From a virus, in IMG/VR virus record IMGVR_UViG_3300035187_003732, positions 1 through 32,873 of that record: DNA of 32,873 nucleotides. One strand, 5' to 3'. The translations under genes and the position numbers were made by a program. A model generated the notes under the pieces. It made no database searches, was not told the DNA's origin, and was given only the letters and a program-made list of their open reading frames with translations. Below are positions 1 to 8,802 of the stretch, piece after piece (position 1 is the stretch's first letter; each line of letters starts with the position of its first letter).

Positions 1-10
1 GTGGCGTAGT
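1..10. repeat. 10-base terminal direct repeat, left end
   Basis: GTGGCGTAGT, identical to 32864-32873. Joined ends would put the small terminase gene about 100 bases after the last iteron-region hairpins. Confidence 0.6.
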
Positions 11-53
11 CTCGACGCCCAACCCCCCCATGTTGCTTCTGGAGGTTTCCATC

Positions 54-656
54 ATGTCGCCCCGACCCTTTGACCCTCGCTGCACCGAGGCGGCCGCTCG
101 CGAGTGGCTGCTCGCTCACCCCGCCGATCCGGCAGGCGCGTGCATCGCTGGACTGGCCCCGGACCTCCAAGGCGGCGAGCGGCGGCGGGCGCACGATGCG
201 ATCGCGCGCTGGCGGCGGATGATGGTGGCTGAGGGCCTCGTCAAGCCGCTACCGTCGGGCCGCCAGCGGAGCGTGATGCCGCCCTCGCAGCCGCCGCCGC
301 CCGATGCAATCGAGCGGGACCTGTTGGCCCTGTCGCCGGCCGAGTCGATCGCGTGGACGATCAGGCGGCTGCGCCGGACGCTCGACGAGGCCGACCCTGG
401 TTCGGCCGCCTACGTCACGGCCGCGGGCCAGATGCAGAAGTGTCTCGACCGGTACCACGAGCTGCGCCGCGCCGAGGAGAAGCCCGCGCCCGGGCCGGCG
501 GACCTGTCCCCGGCCGAGTGGCGCGAGCAGCTCGGAGCGTCGGCCCGCGAGCTGGTCGACGTCGACCTTGAGGTCTACGTCGCCGAGTGGCTCGGGCGGA
601 AGCGGCTGCGGCTGGTGGCCCGGTCGGATGGGACGCTGGTGCTGGAGCGTTCGTGA
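54..656 (+). CDS. Putative terminase small subunit
   Basis: Protein of 200 residues, first gene of the late region, overlapping the large terminase by four bases (GTGA). It would recognise the packaging site on phage DNA and hand it to the large subunit. The N-terminal ~70 residues are basic and helical, rich in Arg and Trp, as expected of a DNA-binding head. The middle (about 95-145) is a helix-forming segment that could oligomerise, and the C-terminus is acidic then mixed. I chose the ATG at 54 over the one at 30 because GGAGG lies at 41-45, 8 bases upstream of 54. No motif proves the function; the call rests on position directly before an unmistakable large terminase, size and composition. 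Confidence 0.6.
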   Translation: MSPRPFDPRCTEAAAREWLLAHPADPAGACIAGLAPDLQGGERRRAHDAIARWRRMMVAEGLVKPLPSGRQRSVMPPSQPPPPDAIERDLLALSPAESIAWTIRRLRRTLDEADPGSAAYVTAAGQMQKCLDRYHELRRAEEKPAPGPADLSPAEWREQLGASARELVDVDLEVYVAEWLGRKRLRLVARSDGTLVLERS

Positions 657-2056
657 TCGACGCCTCAGCCATTGCCGCCCGGGCCGCGGTCCACGGCCGC
701 GCGCCCGCGCACTGGACGAGGCCGCAGCTCGACCTGTTCGACAGCCCCTATCGGCTCACGGTCTGGTGGGGGGCGAACGGCATCGGCAAGTCGGTGGCCT
801 TGGCCGAGGTCACGCGCCGGGCGTTGGGCGGGCTCCTGCCGTGGCAGACCAGCCGGAAGCGGACGGTCATGCTGGTGGGGAACACTTACAAACAGCTCGG
901 CGTGACGCTGGAGTACCTGTTCTCGATGGTCCCGCCGAGCTGGTTCGGGCCGCGCATCCGCTTCAACTCGGGCATGGTGAGGGGCCAGCGGATGCCGGTC
1001 TACGACGTGGTCGGCGGGCCGGGCGCTGGCTCGACGCTGGTCCTCGGTGTGTTCGACGCCGAGAACTTGGCCGGGCCGCGCGCCGAGGTCGTCGTCAGTG
1101 ACGAGCCCCTGCCCGAGCCCGTCCACAACGAGCTGTGGCCCCGTCTGCTCGGGCGCGGGGGCCGGATGTACGTCGGCTTCACCCCGACCCTCGGCACCGC
1201 GGCGGACGTGCAGTACCTCTGGAAGCTCGTCGACGACCCGGCCCTGCCGCATGTCGGCGAGCTGCACACCCCTCTCACCTTGGACGCGGTCACCCCGCGT
1301 GGGGGCCTCGTCGACCTCCCCTGGCTGACCGCGCGCGACATCGCCGAGCACGAGGCCGGGCTGTCGGCGCTGGAGGCGGACATGCGGATGGGCCGCAGCC
1401 GGACCCCTCGGCGCGAGACGGCCTACTTCTCGTCGTGGGGCCCGCACTTGGTCCGCGACGAGGCCCCGCCTGTGGGCGCGGTCGTCGGCGTCGGCATCGA
1501 CCACGGCCCGAAGCCCGGGACCCAGCGGGCGATCCTCGTCGCGTCTGCGCGCCGCGGGCTGCACGCGCACCTCTGGGTCTTGGACGAGTACGCGTCCACG
1601 GACCGGACGACCCCGCGGGGCGCGGCCCGGGGCGTGTTGGACATGTTGGCCCGGTCTGGCCTGGAGCCCGGCGACGTCGACCGGTGGATCGGCGACCGGG
1701 CGCACCACGGCGACCATCGAGGCGGCGCGATGAGCAACCGGGCCTTCTTGGAGGCGATGGCCTCCGAGCTGGGCATCCCGACCGAGCGCCGGGGCTGGAC
1801 CGAGCAGCTACCCGAGGGACTGCGCCGCATCGCGACCCCGCGCAAGTACGAAGGCTCGGTCTGGGAGGGCTCTCTGATGCTGCACCGGCTGATGGTGGAC
1901 GACCCGCCGCGGCTGACGGTGTCGCCGCGCTGCTCGCTCCTGCACGCGGACCTCGCCGGGTGGCAGGGCTCGACGTCGCCCTCGGACCCGCACAAGCACG
2001 GGCTGGATGGGCTGAGGTACATCGCGGTCCCGTTGCTTGAGGGCCGCGCTCGGTGA
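653..2056 (+). CDS. Terminase large subunit (packaging ATPase and nuclease)
   Basis: Protein of 467 residues that powers DNA translocation into the prohead and cuts the concatemer. The ATPase half has a Walker A loop GANGIGKS (Lys46) and a Walker B strand VVVSDE (Asp150, Glu151). The RNase H-like nuclease half shows three acidic positions in the expected order: GVGIDHG (Asp283), IGDRAHHG (Asp348) and HGLDGLRY (Asp452). An ATG at 587 lies in the same frame, but the GTG at 653 overlaps the small subunit stop (GTGA) and has GGAG eight or so bases upstream, so I start there. Length is typical for the family. Confidence 0.9.
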   Translation: MIDASAIAARAAVHGRAPAHWTRPQLDLFDSPYRLTVWWGANGIGKSVALAEVTRRALGGLLPWQTSRKRTVMLVGNTYKQLGVTLEYLFSMVPPSWFGPRIRFNSGMVRGQRMPVYDVVGGPGAGSTLVLGVFDAENLAGPRAEVVVSDEPLPEPVHNELWPRLLGRGGRMYVGFTPTLGTAADVQYLWKLVDDPALPHVGELHTPLTLDAVTPRGGLVDLPWLTARDIAEHEAGLSALEADMRMGRSRTPRRETAYFSSWGPHLVRDEAPPVGAVVGVGIDHGPKPGTQRAILVASARRGLHAHLWVLDEYASTDRTTPRGAARGVLDMLARSGLEPGDVDRWIGDRAHHGDHRGGAMSNRAFLEAMASELGIPTERRGWTEQLPEGLRRIATPRKYEGSVWEGSLMLHRLMVDDPPRLTVSPRCSLLHADLAGWQGSTSPSDPHKHGLDGLRYIAVPLLEGRAR

Positions 2057-2078
2057 TACCTTGCATGTGGGGGCGTCC

Positions 2079-3485
2079 ATGATCTCGGTTCTCGGCTACG
2101 GCTACCAGCCCGCGGTGAAGCGCACCCCCCGCGAGGAGGCCGCGCTCCGCATCCGCATCCTCAAGGGGATGCACGTCGAGGATGTCCGAGTGCGGACGCG
2201 GCAGGAGATGGGCGACCGGGCGCGCGAGCTGGGGCCGGTCGACCTGAGCATGAACCCCCTGCGGAGTTACGTCGAGCGGCGGGGCACGGCGTACCGGACA
2301 CCCCCGGCCGTCTTCGGGCTGCCCGAGGAGCTGGCCCTCGCGCTCGGCGACGCGTCGGCCCGGACGACGGTCGCGCGGTACGCTCGGATCGGGGCGCGGC
2401 CGATGCCGACGCGGATGTCGGCGGTCTCGGCCGAGGCGCTGCGCTACCGGCTGGCGGCGAACTGGGCCGGCACCCTGATCGGCTGGTCGGCCGCGAGCGA
2501 GCGCCCGTTCCTGGAGGCCCTGTCCCCGGAGCACCTCTCGGTGGAGTACCTGAGCGACGACCCGACGGCCCCGACGGTCATCCGGCATCGGCGGCTGCGG
2601 CGGCTCGGCCGCGATCTCGTCGAGGTCGAGGACCTCTACGACCTGTCGGACCTCGATGCGCCGGTCTTCGCGGTGCTGCGCGGCGAGCAGGACGTCACCG
2701 ACGAGGCCCTCGGTGACCTTGCCGCGGACGCTCGCGCCTACCCGTGGCGGTACGCCGACGGCCGGCCCTTCCATCGGATCGTGATCTCGGGCGACCCTCG
2801 CGCGCCCTACGAGGGGATCGAGATCGTCGAGGGCACCCTGCGGACCTGCGCGCTCTACACCCACTGGGGAGCGGCCGTCAGAGATGCGGGCTGGCCTCAG
2901 CGGAACGCGATCGGCCTGGAGCTTGACGGCCTCGACACGCGCAGCGAGACGATGCAGGCTGGGATCTCGGTCGGCCCGGAGTCGGTGCTGCGCTGGCGGC
3001 ACATCGACCCGGAGCGACCCGGGATGCTTCACCAGTTCGGCCCGGGCTTCGACCCCTTGCCCCTGCACACCGCGATCCGGCAGTACGCCGAGCAGCTCGT
3101 CTCGGCGATGGGGCTGCCCGTCTCGATGGCCGCGACGGGCGGCGAGCCCTCGGAGACCGAGCGGCGGGCGCTGGCCGAGGCCGTCGCGGCGACCTACCCG
3201 GACTGCCGCGCGCACGATGGCCTCGTCCTGCGGCGGGTCTCGGCGCTGATCAATCGCGAGACCGGCTCGACACTGCCTGAGCAGGCCTACCCGGTCCTCT
3301 ACGGCTTGGAGGTCGAGCAGGAGTTCGAGGCCGTGGCGGCCGGCGACGGCGCAGCCGAGGACGCGCGGGCCGAGCTGGAGGGGGCCCGGTCTGCGCTGGA
3401 GGATGCGCTGGCCGGCGACGCGAGCCCGGACGTGCTGCGGGCCGCGCTGGAGGCCGTCGTCGAGGCGATGGGAATGCTCGACTAA
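2079..3485 (+). CDS. Portal protein
   Basis: Protein of 468 residues placed directly after the large terminase, where the portal gene normally lies; the dodecameric portal forms the DNA entry vertex. The sequence is a mixed alpha/beta core with a helical, acidic, Ala/Glu-rich C-terminal ~80 residues that looks like a crown or scaffold-contact region. A segment near residues 345-375 (GLPVSMAATGGEPSETE) resembles the helical wing and tunnel-loop area of portals in its arrangement, though this is inference. The ATG at 2079 is preferred; in-frame GTG (2067) and TTG (2061) codons upstream cannot be excluded because no strong ribosome binding site decides. It ends in TAATG with the next gene. Confidence 0.75.
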   Translation: MISVLGYGYQPAVKRTPREEAALRIRILKGMHVEDVRVRTRQEMGDRARELGPVDLSMNPLRSYVERRGTAYRTPPAVFGLPEELALALGDASARTTVARYARIGARPMPTRMSAVSAEALRYRLAANWAGTLIGWSAASERPFLEALSPEHLSVEYLSDDPTAPTVIRHRRLRRLGRDLVEVEDLYDLSDLDAPVFAVLRGEQDVTDEALGDLAADARAYPWRYADGRPFHRIVISGDPRAPYEGIEIVEGTLRTCALYTHWGAAVRDAGWPQRNAIGLELDGLDTRSETMQAGISVGPESVLRWRHIDPERPGMLHQFGPGFDPLPLHTAIRQYAEQLVSAMGLPVSMAATGGEPSETERRALAEAVAATYPDCRAHDGLVLRRVSALINRETGSTLPEQAYPVLYGLEVEQEFEAVAAGDGAAEDARAELEGARSALEDALAGDASPDVLRAALEAVVEAMGMLD

Positions 3486-3865
3486 TGCCGATCCGTCCGC
3501 CGCTTGGTGTCGCCCGGGCCGCGCAGCGGGGGCTCGACGTGCGCGCGGGCAAGCCCCCGTCGCAGCGGGGCGGGACCGCGGTCGGTCTGGCCCGGGCGCG
3601 CGACCTGGCCAACCGGCGCACCCTGAGCCTCGACACGATCTTGCGGATGCTCAGGTACTTCGCGCGCCACTACGTCGATCGCGAGGGCGCGACGTGGGAT
3701 GAGCAGGGCCCCGGCTGGCAAGCGTGGCAGCTCTGGGGCGGCGACCCGGGTGTGCGGTGGGCCCTGTCCGTGGCCCGGCGCGAGGCCCCAGAGTGGTACG
3801 CGCGGTTCGTCCGGTCTCCGACCGGTGGCCGGCTGCTGAGAGAGTTCACTGAGAGAGGAGGGTAG
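3485..3865 (+). CDS. Short conserved phage protein between portal and scaffold
   Basis: Protein of 126 residues whose start overlaps the portal stop by one base (TAATG), implying coupled translation. It carries a recognisable pattern: Lys-Pro-Pro-Ser-Gln-Arg-Gly-Gly-Thr (about 20-28), then ARARDLANRR, RMLRYFARH and a Trp-rich GWQAWQLWGGDPG segment (about 77-89). From memory this pattern recurs in phage proteins, alone or fused to other head-region domains, but I cannot name its function. A prohead protease is often encoded here; I see no Ser/His/Asp or ClpP-like arrangement that would support that. Confidence 0.6.
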   Translation: MPIRPPLGVARAAQRGLDVRAGKPPSQRGGTAVGLARARDLANRRTLSLDTILRMLRYFARHYVDREGATWDEQGPGWQAWQLWGGDPGVRWALSVARREAPEWYARFVRSPTGGRLLREFTERGG

Positions 3866-3868
3866 GTG

Positions 3869-4456
3869 ATGAGTGACGATCTGATCGAGAAGATCAAGGC
3901 GGCGCTGGGCGGTCGGCAGACGACCGAGGACGACGACGACGAGCCCAGCGGCAACAAGGTGCCGGTCGACCGGTTCCGCGCGGTCGTGCGCGAGAAGAAC
4001 GAGATCAAGCGCCAGCTCGCGGACCTTGCGAGCGCGGTGGAGGCCGAGCGCAAGAGCGCGGCAAAGTCGATCGAGGAGGTCAAGGCGGCGGCGGCGCGCG
4101 AGGTTGCCAGCCTTGCGGCGCAGCATCAGGAGCACCTCGCGGCGCGTGACCTCGGCTTCGACGAGGATGGCCTCGTCGCGCTTCGCACGGCCTACCAGCG
4201 ACTGCCCGAGCAGGGACGTCCGAAGTCGGCGGTCGAGTGGTGGCGCTCGGTCTCGGCGGACGACAAGGCGCGCGAGACGCTCCCGAAGACGCTCCAGGCC
4301 TACATCCCGGCAGCGAAAGACGAGGCCCCGGCACCGAAGACCCGCTCGGCAGGTCTCGACACGGGGGCCCGGCCGGCGGGTGTGAAGACCAAGATCGAGG
4401 ACGTCAACGGGGCTAAGAGCATGGCAGACCTTGCCAAGCTCCTCGGCGCACGGTAG
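3869..4456 (+). CDS. Putative scaffolding protein
   Basis: Protein of 195 residues immediately before the major capsid gene. It is highly charged, with an acidic N-terminus (poly-Asp near residues 20-26), a long predicted coiled coil from about 34 to 95 (NEIKRQLADLASAVEAERKS and following), a helical middle and a Pro/Ala-rich linker before a short helical C-terminal tail. This is the usual design of a phage scaffold, which directs capsid shell assembly and then leaves or is cleaved. The ATG at 3869 fits the AGGAGGG at 3856-3862; the GTG at 3866 would sit too close to it. Function is inferred from composition and position. Confidence 0.7.
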   Translation: MSDDLIEKIKAALGGRQTTEDDDDEPSGNKVPVDRFRAVVREKNEIKRQLADLASAVEAERKSAAKSIEEVKAAAAREVASLAAQHQEHLAARDLGFDEDGLVALRTAYQRLPEQGRPKSAVEWWRSVSADDKARETLPKTLQAYIPAAKDEAPAPKTRSAGLDTGARPAGVKTKIEDVNGAKSMADLAKLLGAR

Positions 4457-4532
4457 CATCGGGGTACATTCCAGGCCGCGGGTCGCTCCGGTATCAGCGT
4501 AGGCCACCATCCGAGCTTTCTGGAGGTCTACC

Positions 4533-5462
4533 GTGGGCGATCCGATCCGTACTGGCACTACCCCGATGTCCGACATCCTCGTCGCGGCGATCACCCGGTC
4601 CATCGGGCTGACGCTGGGCGATCGCAGCGGGGGCGGCCTGCTGGCCAACCCCGTCCTCGCCTCGCAGTTCTTGGGTGCGACCCGTCTCGGCGCCGCCCTC
4701 GGGACCAAGATGGTCGACGTCGGCTGGGGCCTCAACAAGTTCACGGCGACGAGCCAGGGTAGCGACTTCACTGTCGAGACCCTCAGCTCGGCGGCCGCGA
4801 CCGTCACCCCGGCGCGCCGCGGCATGGCGCGTCAGGTCTCCGACATGGCCCGCGCGCTGCAATCGATGGACGAGCTGGCCTTCGTCCAGTTCGTCACCGA
4901 TCAGACCATCGCTTGGCAGCAGAGCGTGGTCTCCCTGATCGCCTCCCTGTTCCCGAGCTTCTCGGCGTCGGGCGGCGTGTCCGGCGGCACCGCGACCTGG
5001 GCCTCGATCCTGAGCGCCTACCAGACCCTCGGCATCGCCAACAGCGCCGGCCCCTACGTCCTCGTCCTGCGCCCGAAGGACTGGGCGAACGTCGCCTCGG
5101 ACGCCTTCGCGCTCGGTGGTCGGGTGCAGATGCAGGCCGAGACCGACGGGTACCTCAACACGGTGAACCCGGGCTTCAAGGGGCAATACCTCAACGGCAA
5201 CCTCTGGGTCTACACCTCCAGCGAACTGCCGACCAGCGCAGGCGACACGGTCTGCGGCATGTTCGGGCCCGAAGCCCTCGCTTGGGATGCCTTCATGCCC
5301 GAGCCCAGCCCGGCGACGCAGGTGCTGCTCTGGACCCCGCTCTACGGCGTCGAGATCAACCGCGACAGCCTCAAGAGCGAGGATCAGGTCGTCGGCTCGA
5401 CGCACCTCGGCGCGAGCATCCGGCAGAACGCTGGCGGCATCAAGCTTTTGTTCGCGACCTGA
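4533..5462 (+). CDS. Major capsid protein
   Basis: Protein of 309 residues expected to form the icosahedral shell with an HK97-type fold. After a ~40-residue N-terminal arm comes a central region with a long helix (RRGMARQVSDMARALQSMDE, about 91-110). It continues with the segment YVLVLRPKDWANVASDAFAL, reminiscent of the A-domain spine, and ends in a beta-rich part that closes with LYGVEINRDSLKSEDQVV. It starts at GTG 4533 with GGAGG at 4522-4526. A 76-base spacer separates it from the scaffold gene, the largest gap in the head genes, which could hold a leader or promoter for high expression, although I see no clear promoter boxes. Confidence 0.8.
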   Translation: MGDPIRTGTTPMSDILVAAITRSIGLTLGDRSGGGLLANPVLASQFLGATRLGAALGTKMVDVGWGLNKFTATSQGSDFTVETLSSAAATVTPARRGMARQVSDMARALQSMDELAFVQFVTDQTIAWQQSVVSLIASLFPSFSASGGVSGGTATWASILSAYQTLGIANSAGPYVLVLRPKDWANVASDAFALGGRVQMQAETDGYLNTVNPGFKGQYLNGNLWVYTSSELPTSAGDTVCGMFGPEALAWDAFMPEPSPATQVLLWTPLYGVEINRDSLKSEDQVVGSTHLGASIRQNAGGIKLLFAT

Positions 5463-5482
5463 TCTGATCTGATCCCACCCGG

Positions 5483-5505
5483 TACACGTCGAGGAGGACG
5501 TCATG
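5483..5505 (+). promoter_or_regulatory. Hairpin leader with the ribosome binding site in its loop, copy 1
   Basis: A 23-base block ending in the start codon at 5503 is repeated exactly at 8803-8825. Arms ACGTC (5486-5490) and GACGT (5497-5501) can pair, leaving the loop GAGGAG, which is the Shine-Dalgarno sequence. The block would display the ribosome binding site in a hairpin loop beside the start codon. Confidence 0.55.
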
Positions 5506-6165
5506 CCGATCCCTGGAAAGTCCGCTGCTGCCTCTGGCCCTGTCGCCGCCCCTCTGGGTACCCGTCCTGCATCGTCGCCCGTGACGGTGCTCGGCGGTCT
5601 GCCCGAGGTCGCGCGCGGGGCCGAGTATCCCCCGCTCCCTGAGACCGCGATCTTCGCCTACTTCGCCGACCCCACTTCGGTGACGTTCGTCGACGGTGAA
5701 GCCCTGTATCTGCCGATCAAGGTCGGCTTTGAGGCGGGCATTCAGGGCGTGCGGGATGGGTCGATGCTCGCGGCATCGATCGAGTACGAGCAGCGGACTA
5801 ACCGGCGCATGATGATCCCTCTCGACGTCAAGGTGATGGCCTTTGGTGTCGAGCACGGCGGGTATGTCCAGCGGATCGAGCTGGCCCCCGATCGGCGCGG
5901 CAAGCCGCGGCACCATCACGCCGACGTCTGGACCCGCTACGACGTCGTCGGCGCCGAGGCGATCGCCACCTTCGATCACGACGGGTTCCTCGCCTTCCGC
6001 CGCAGCCTCGTCGATATTTTGGGCCCCGTCCATCCGGGCGTGATCCAGGCCACGCGGTCGAAGACTCTCCAGCTCGCCGAGGCGCATCGCCGCATCGGCC
6101 ACGCGTCCCCGGGGATGGCCCGGATCGCAGACTCCATCGAGGCGCAGCTCGCGCCCCGCACCTGA
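5503..6165 (+). CDS. Head-region structural protein of unknown function
   Basis: Protein of 220 residues between the major capsid and a candidate decoration gene. It opens with a Pro/Ala/Ser-rich stretch (about 1-35), followed by a mixed globular part with a His-rich motif GKPRHHHADVWTRYD (about 130-145). The C-terminus is a helical segment (about 175-215). I do not recognise the family. Its place among virion genes and its own strong hairpin-borne ribosome binding site suggest a protein made in quantity, such as a head accessory or decoration protein. Confidence 0.65.
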   Translation: MPIPGKSAAASGPVAAPLGTRPASSPVTVLGGLPEVARGAEYPPLPETAIFAYFADPTSVTFVDGEALYLPIKVGFEAGIQGVRDGSMLAASIEYEQRTNRRMMIPLDVKVMAFGVEHGGYVQRIELAPDRRGKPRHHHADVWTRYDVVGAEAIATFDHDGFLAFRRSLVDILGPVHPGVIQATRSKTLQLAEAHRRIGHASPGMARIADSIEAQLAPRT

Positions 6166-6192
6166 TCTCGTCCCTCTCTCGGAGAGTGTCCG

Positions 6193-6645
6193 ATGCCCGT
6201 CGCCTCTGCTGCCGTCTATGAAGTCCTGCGCCGCGCTCTCGTCGGCGTCGGCGTCATCATCCGCCCGAGCGGGACCACTGCGCTCACTTCGTCCCCGTCG
6301 ATCACGGCCGGGTCTGGCGCGGCCTCCGAGGCCGAGCCGAACGGCTCGGTCTACCTCCGCACGAACGGCGACCTCGTCCAGCGCATCTCGGGCGCTTGGT
6401 CGGTCGTCCTCTCTGGCGGCCGCGCCGCCCGCGTGACGGCCCCGTTCAAGTCGACGTTGCAGACCGGCACCGGCTCGGCGCAGAACGTGGCGCACGGACT
6501 GGGCGTTACCCCGTCGCTCGTCGTGGTCGTCCCCTACGACCTGACCGGCGGCGCCTACGTCGTCAGCGAGGGCACTCACACCTCGACCAACGTCGTCCTC
6601 ACCGTGACCAACGGCGAGAAGTTCATCGTCCTGGCTTACGCGTGA
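6193..6645 (+). CDS. Putative head decoration or fibre protein
   Basis: Protein of 150 residues, rich in Ser, Thr, Gly and Val and almost without charged helices, so probably beta-structured. The C-terminal half carries AQNVAHGLGVTPSLVVVVPYD (about 96-116 of the protein), a pattern I associate with small beta-sandwich domains on phage capsids or fibres. GGAGAG at 6181-6186 precedes the ATG. The stop overlaps the next start by four bases (GTGA). The exact role is uncertain. Confidence 0.6.
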   Translation: MPVASAAVYEVLRRALVGVGVIIRPSGTTALTSSPSITAGSGAASEAEPNGSVYLRTNGDLVQRISGAWSVVLSGGRAARVTAPFKSTLQTGTGSAQNVAHGLGVTPSLVVVVPYDLTGGAYVVSEGTHTSTNVVLTVTNGEKFIVLAYA

Positions 6646-7382
6646 CCATTCGCGCCGCCACCTACGCCTTCGGGCGGCCGATCCCGTACCTCCTCCAGCG
6701 AGGGGCTACGCAGACGATCGACTGCCCGGTGCGCTACGGGGCCGGCGGCGCGCTCGTCGCCCCGACAGGCGGGACGTACTCCGTCCTGCGCCCCGGGGGC
6801 TCCGCTCTGGTCTCGGCGGCACCGGTTACGCTTTCCTCCTCGATCGCGACCGGGACGGTCACCCCGTCTGCCGCCGAGACTCTCGGCTCGGGCTGGACCG
6901 TCGAGTGGGCCCTGTCGATCGGGGGCCTGAGCTACCCGGTCCGCATCGAGGCCTATCTCTGCGACTGGGTCCCGCTGAACCCGGTCTCGGAGGCCGACCT
7001 GTACCTGCGTCTGCCCGAGCTGCGGCATCGCGTGCCGCAGAGCCAAGGCGAGCGCGGGACCGGCGAGGGCTGGCAGCCGCAGATCGATGCGGCGTGGTAC
7101 GAGCTGGTCAGGAAACTCCTGAGCGACGGCAAGCGCCCGTGGACGATCCGGGGCATCCACGGGTCCTATGACTGGGTCCTGACGCGGGCGCTCCAGCTCT
7201 GCGTCGATGCGATCTCGGTGGGCCTCGACGAGTCGCTCGCCGAGCGCAAGCGGCAACTGCACTTCGACATGAACCGGGTCGCGTCTGACCTGCGGTTCCA
7301 GTTCGACGAGGACGCGGCCGAGCTTCGACGGGGCCACGGCCCGGTCATGCGGCTGGCGCCGGTCGGGCGGCCGACGTGGTAG
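6642..7382 (+). CDS. Putative head-tail connector (adaptor) protein
   Basis: Protein of 246 residues. The N-terminal ~105 residues form a Gly/Ser/Val-rich, Ig-like beta region (Cys29 near the start). The C-terminal part begins with SEADLYLRLPELRHRVPQ and continues as several amphipathic helices (WQPQIDAAWYELVRKLLSDG; then LTRALQLCVDAISVGL), the all-helical arrangement of phage adaptor proteins that bind under the portal. The GTG at 6642 overlaps the previous stop and was chosen over upstream in-frame codons. The combination of an Ig-like part and an adaptor-like part in one chain is worth noting. Function is inferred from fold-like composition and position. Confidence 0.55.
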   Translation: MTIRAATYAFGRPIPYLLQRGATQTIDCPVRYGAGGALVAPTGGTYSVLRPGGSALVSAAPVTLSSSIATGTVTPSAAETLGSGWTVEWALSIGGLSYPVRIEAYLCDWVPLNPVSEADLYLRLPELRHRVPQSQGERGTGEGWQPQIDAAWYELVRKLLSDGKRPWTIRGIHGSYDWVLTRALQLCVDAISVGLDESLAERKRQLHFDMNRVASDLRFQFDEDAAELRRGHGPVMRLAPVGRPTW

Positions 7383-7810
7383 CCCGCGGCGACGGCGCGT
7401 CGCTCGGCGAGTCGACGTGGCTCGCCGCGATCGAGGGCGTGTACCAGCGCATCGAGGGCCTCGACGCGGCCGGCTACCGGTCCTCGGAGTCGGACGGCTG
7501 GACCCGGGCGCGGGGCCCGGTCCCGACGACGCATCTCAGCTTCTGGGTCTTCGCTGGCGACGAGGTCGTCACGGCGGCTGGCGGAACGCTGGTCATGCGC
7601 TCCCGGGTGCTTTTCGCCTGCCGCTACGTCGCCGAGGAGCACCCCGCGCACCTGGCCCGAGCGCACGCGGCGGCCTACGCGGTGCGCTGCGCGCTCCAGT
7701 CGAGACAGGACCCCCGCTGTCTGGTCGGGGGCTGGACCCCGGATTACTCTCTCGTCGAGGCCGGCTGGGTCCTCGTCGATCTCGCCTTCGACCTGCACCT
7801 CCCCTGGTAG
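7376..7810 (+). CDS. Putative tail terminator or tail completion protein
   Basis: Protein of 144 residues whose GTG start overlaps the preceding gene by seven bases. It has an N-terminal helix (residues 13-30, WLAAIEGVYQRIEGLDAAG) and then alternating strands (HLSFWVFAGD, GTLVMRSRVLFACRYVAEEH). A central helix (HAAAYAVRCALQ) and a final strand pair ending in DLAFDLHLPW complete it. This alpha/beta outline and size match the tail terminator family (lambda gpU or phi-type completion proteins), which caps the tail tube at the head side. It lies two genes before the tail tube candidate, as expected. Confidence 0.5.
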   Translation: MVARGDGASLGESTWLAAIEGVYQRIEGLDAAGYRSSESDGWTRARGPVPTTHLSFWVFAGDEVVTAAGGTLVMRSRVLFACRYVAEEHPAHLARAHAAAYAVRCALQSRQDPRCLVGGWTPDYSLVEAGWVLVDLAFDLHLPW

Positions 7811-7819
7811 GAGTCCCCC

Positions 7820-8308
7820 GTGGCCACGTCCCTCGCGTCCCTCGTCTCCATCCGCTCGCTTGCCGAGCTGACCCCCGACTCCCCTCAGACCGGCGCTGTG
7901 AAGGGCGAGATCTCGGTCGACACTCGGACGGCCAACGGCATCGGCTCCGGGCAGGCCGATCGGGCCTACTTTGCTGAGCGTTCGCTGTCCTCGGGCGCGA
8001 CTCACACCTACAACGTGCTGGCAGCCGGCTCGCTGACCGACATGCTCGGGCAGGCGATCGATCTTGACGAGGTCAAGGCCATCACGGTGCAGTGCCTCAC
8101 GGGCGCGATCAAGGTCGAGGGTGGCGCGGCGAACGTGCTGGCGGCCTTCACCGGGGCTAACGAGGGCCTGAACCTCGGCGCCGGGCAGAGCTTCGCGCTG
8201 GACCTTGGCCCGGCCGGTGTGTCGGTCGGCAGCAACGGCACCTTCGTCGTGACCGAGACGGCCGCGAGCACCGCGTCCTACCGCATCCTCATCGTCGGCG
8301 CGCAGTGA
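7820..8308 (+). CDS. Beta-rich virion protein of unknown role
   Basis: Protein of 162 residues starting at GTG 7820 with AGGAG just upstream. After a Ser/Leu-rich N-terminus it is almost entirely predicted strand and turn. The pattern LDEVKAITVQCLTGAIKVEGGAANVLAAF (about 74-102) resembles small beta-sandwich phage proteins that encode a Lys-Ala-Ile strand followed by a Gly-Gly-Ala turn. Position between tail terminator and tail tube candidates suggests a tail or neck component. Confidence 0.6.
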   Translation: MATSLASLVSIRSLAELTPDSPQTGAVKGEISVDTRTANGIGSGQADRAYFAERSLSSGATHTYNVLAAGSLTDMLGQAIDLDEVKAITVQCLTGAIKVEGGAANVLAAFTGANEGLNLGAGQSFALDLGPAGVSVGSNGTFVVTETAASTASYRILIVGAQ

Positions 8309-8315
8309 GGTCCGC

Positions 8316-8795
8316 ATGTCCCTGATCCCCTCCTCATTCAGCGACGGGCAGCTCGTCATCACCGACGACGCGGGTCACTCCGCGACCCTCCAGCTCTCGC
8401 AGGGCGATACCTCGGTGTCGGGCCTGATCCCTGGCGGCCGCACGGTCACCGAGGTGCAGTCCCGCGGCGCGTTCGTCGGGCTGCGGCTCGGGCAGCGCGT
8501 GGCCCCGACGATCACGATCAACGCCGTGCTGTCGTCGCCGACCGATGCCTTCTATCGGCTCGCGATGGGTACCACGAGCGGCTTCGTCTCGACGTCTGCC
8601 GACATCGGGGACGCCCGCACGGTCGATGGCACCTTCAGCTTCAACTACGGCGCCGAGAGCCGCAGCATCACCTTCGACGACGCCTACCTCCAGGCCTTCG
8701 ACGTGAGCGAGGGCGACCCGTCCACGGTTAGCCTCACGCTCGCGATCGTGGGCCCGGTGGAGCTTGACGGCGTGACGCTGATCGCTCAACGCTGA
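8316..8795 (+). CDS. Putative major tail tube protein
   Basis: Protein of 159 residues, beta-rich with one central helix. It begins with strands typical of tube proteins (GQLVITDDAGHSATLQLSQG) and has SRGAFVGLRLGQRVAPTITINAVL (about 49-72) like the inner-sheet strands that stack into the tube. A helix-turn PTDAFYRLAMGT follows, and closing strands end in VSLTLAIVGPVELDGVTLIAQ. It lies directly before the tail assembly chaperone pair, the standard place of the tube gene in siphoviruses. No specific motif proves it. Confidence 0.6.
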   Translation: MSLIPSSFSDGQLVITDDAGHSATLQLSQGDTSVSGLIPGGRTVTEVQSRGAFVGLRLGQRVAPTITINAVLSSPTDAFYRLAMGTTSGFVSTSADIGDARTVDGTFSFNYGAESRSITFDDAYLQAFDVSEGDPSTVSLTLAIVGPVELDGVTLIAQR

Positions 8796-8802
8796 GTCTG
8801 CC

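Noticed and set aside
3485-3865. Prohead protease
   Set aside because: Position would fit, but the 126-residue protein shows no serine protease motif; no other gene in the head region looks like a protease, so the phage may use scaffold without cleavage or the protease is unrecognised.
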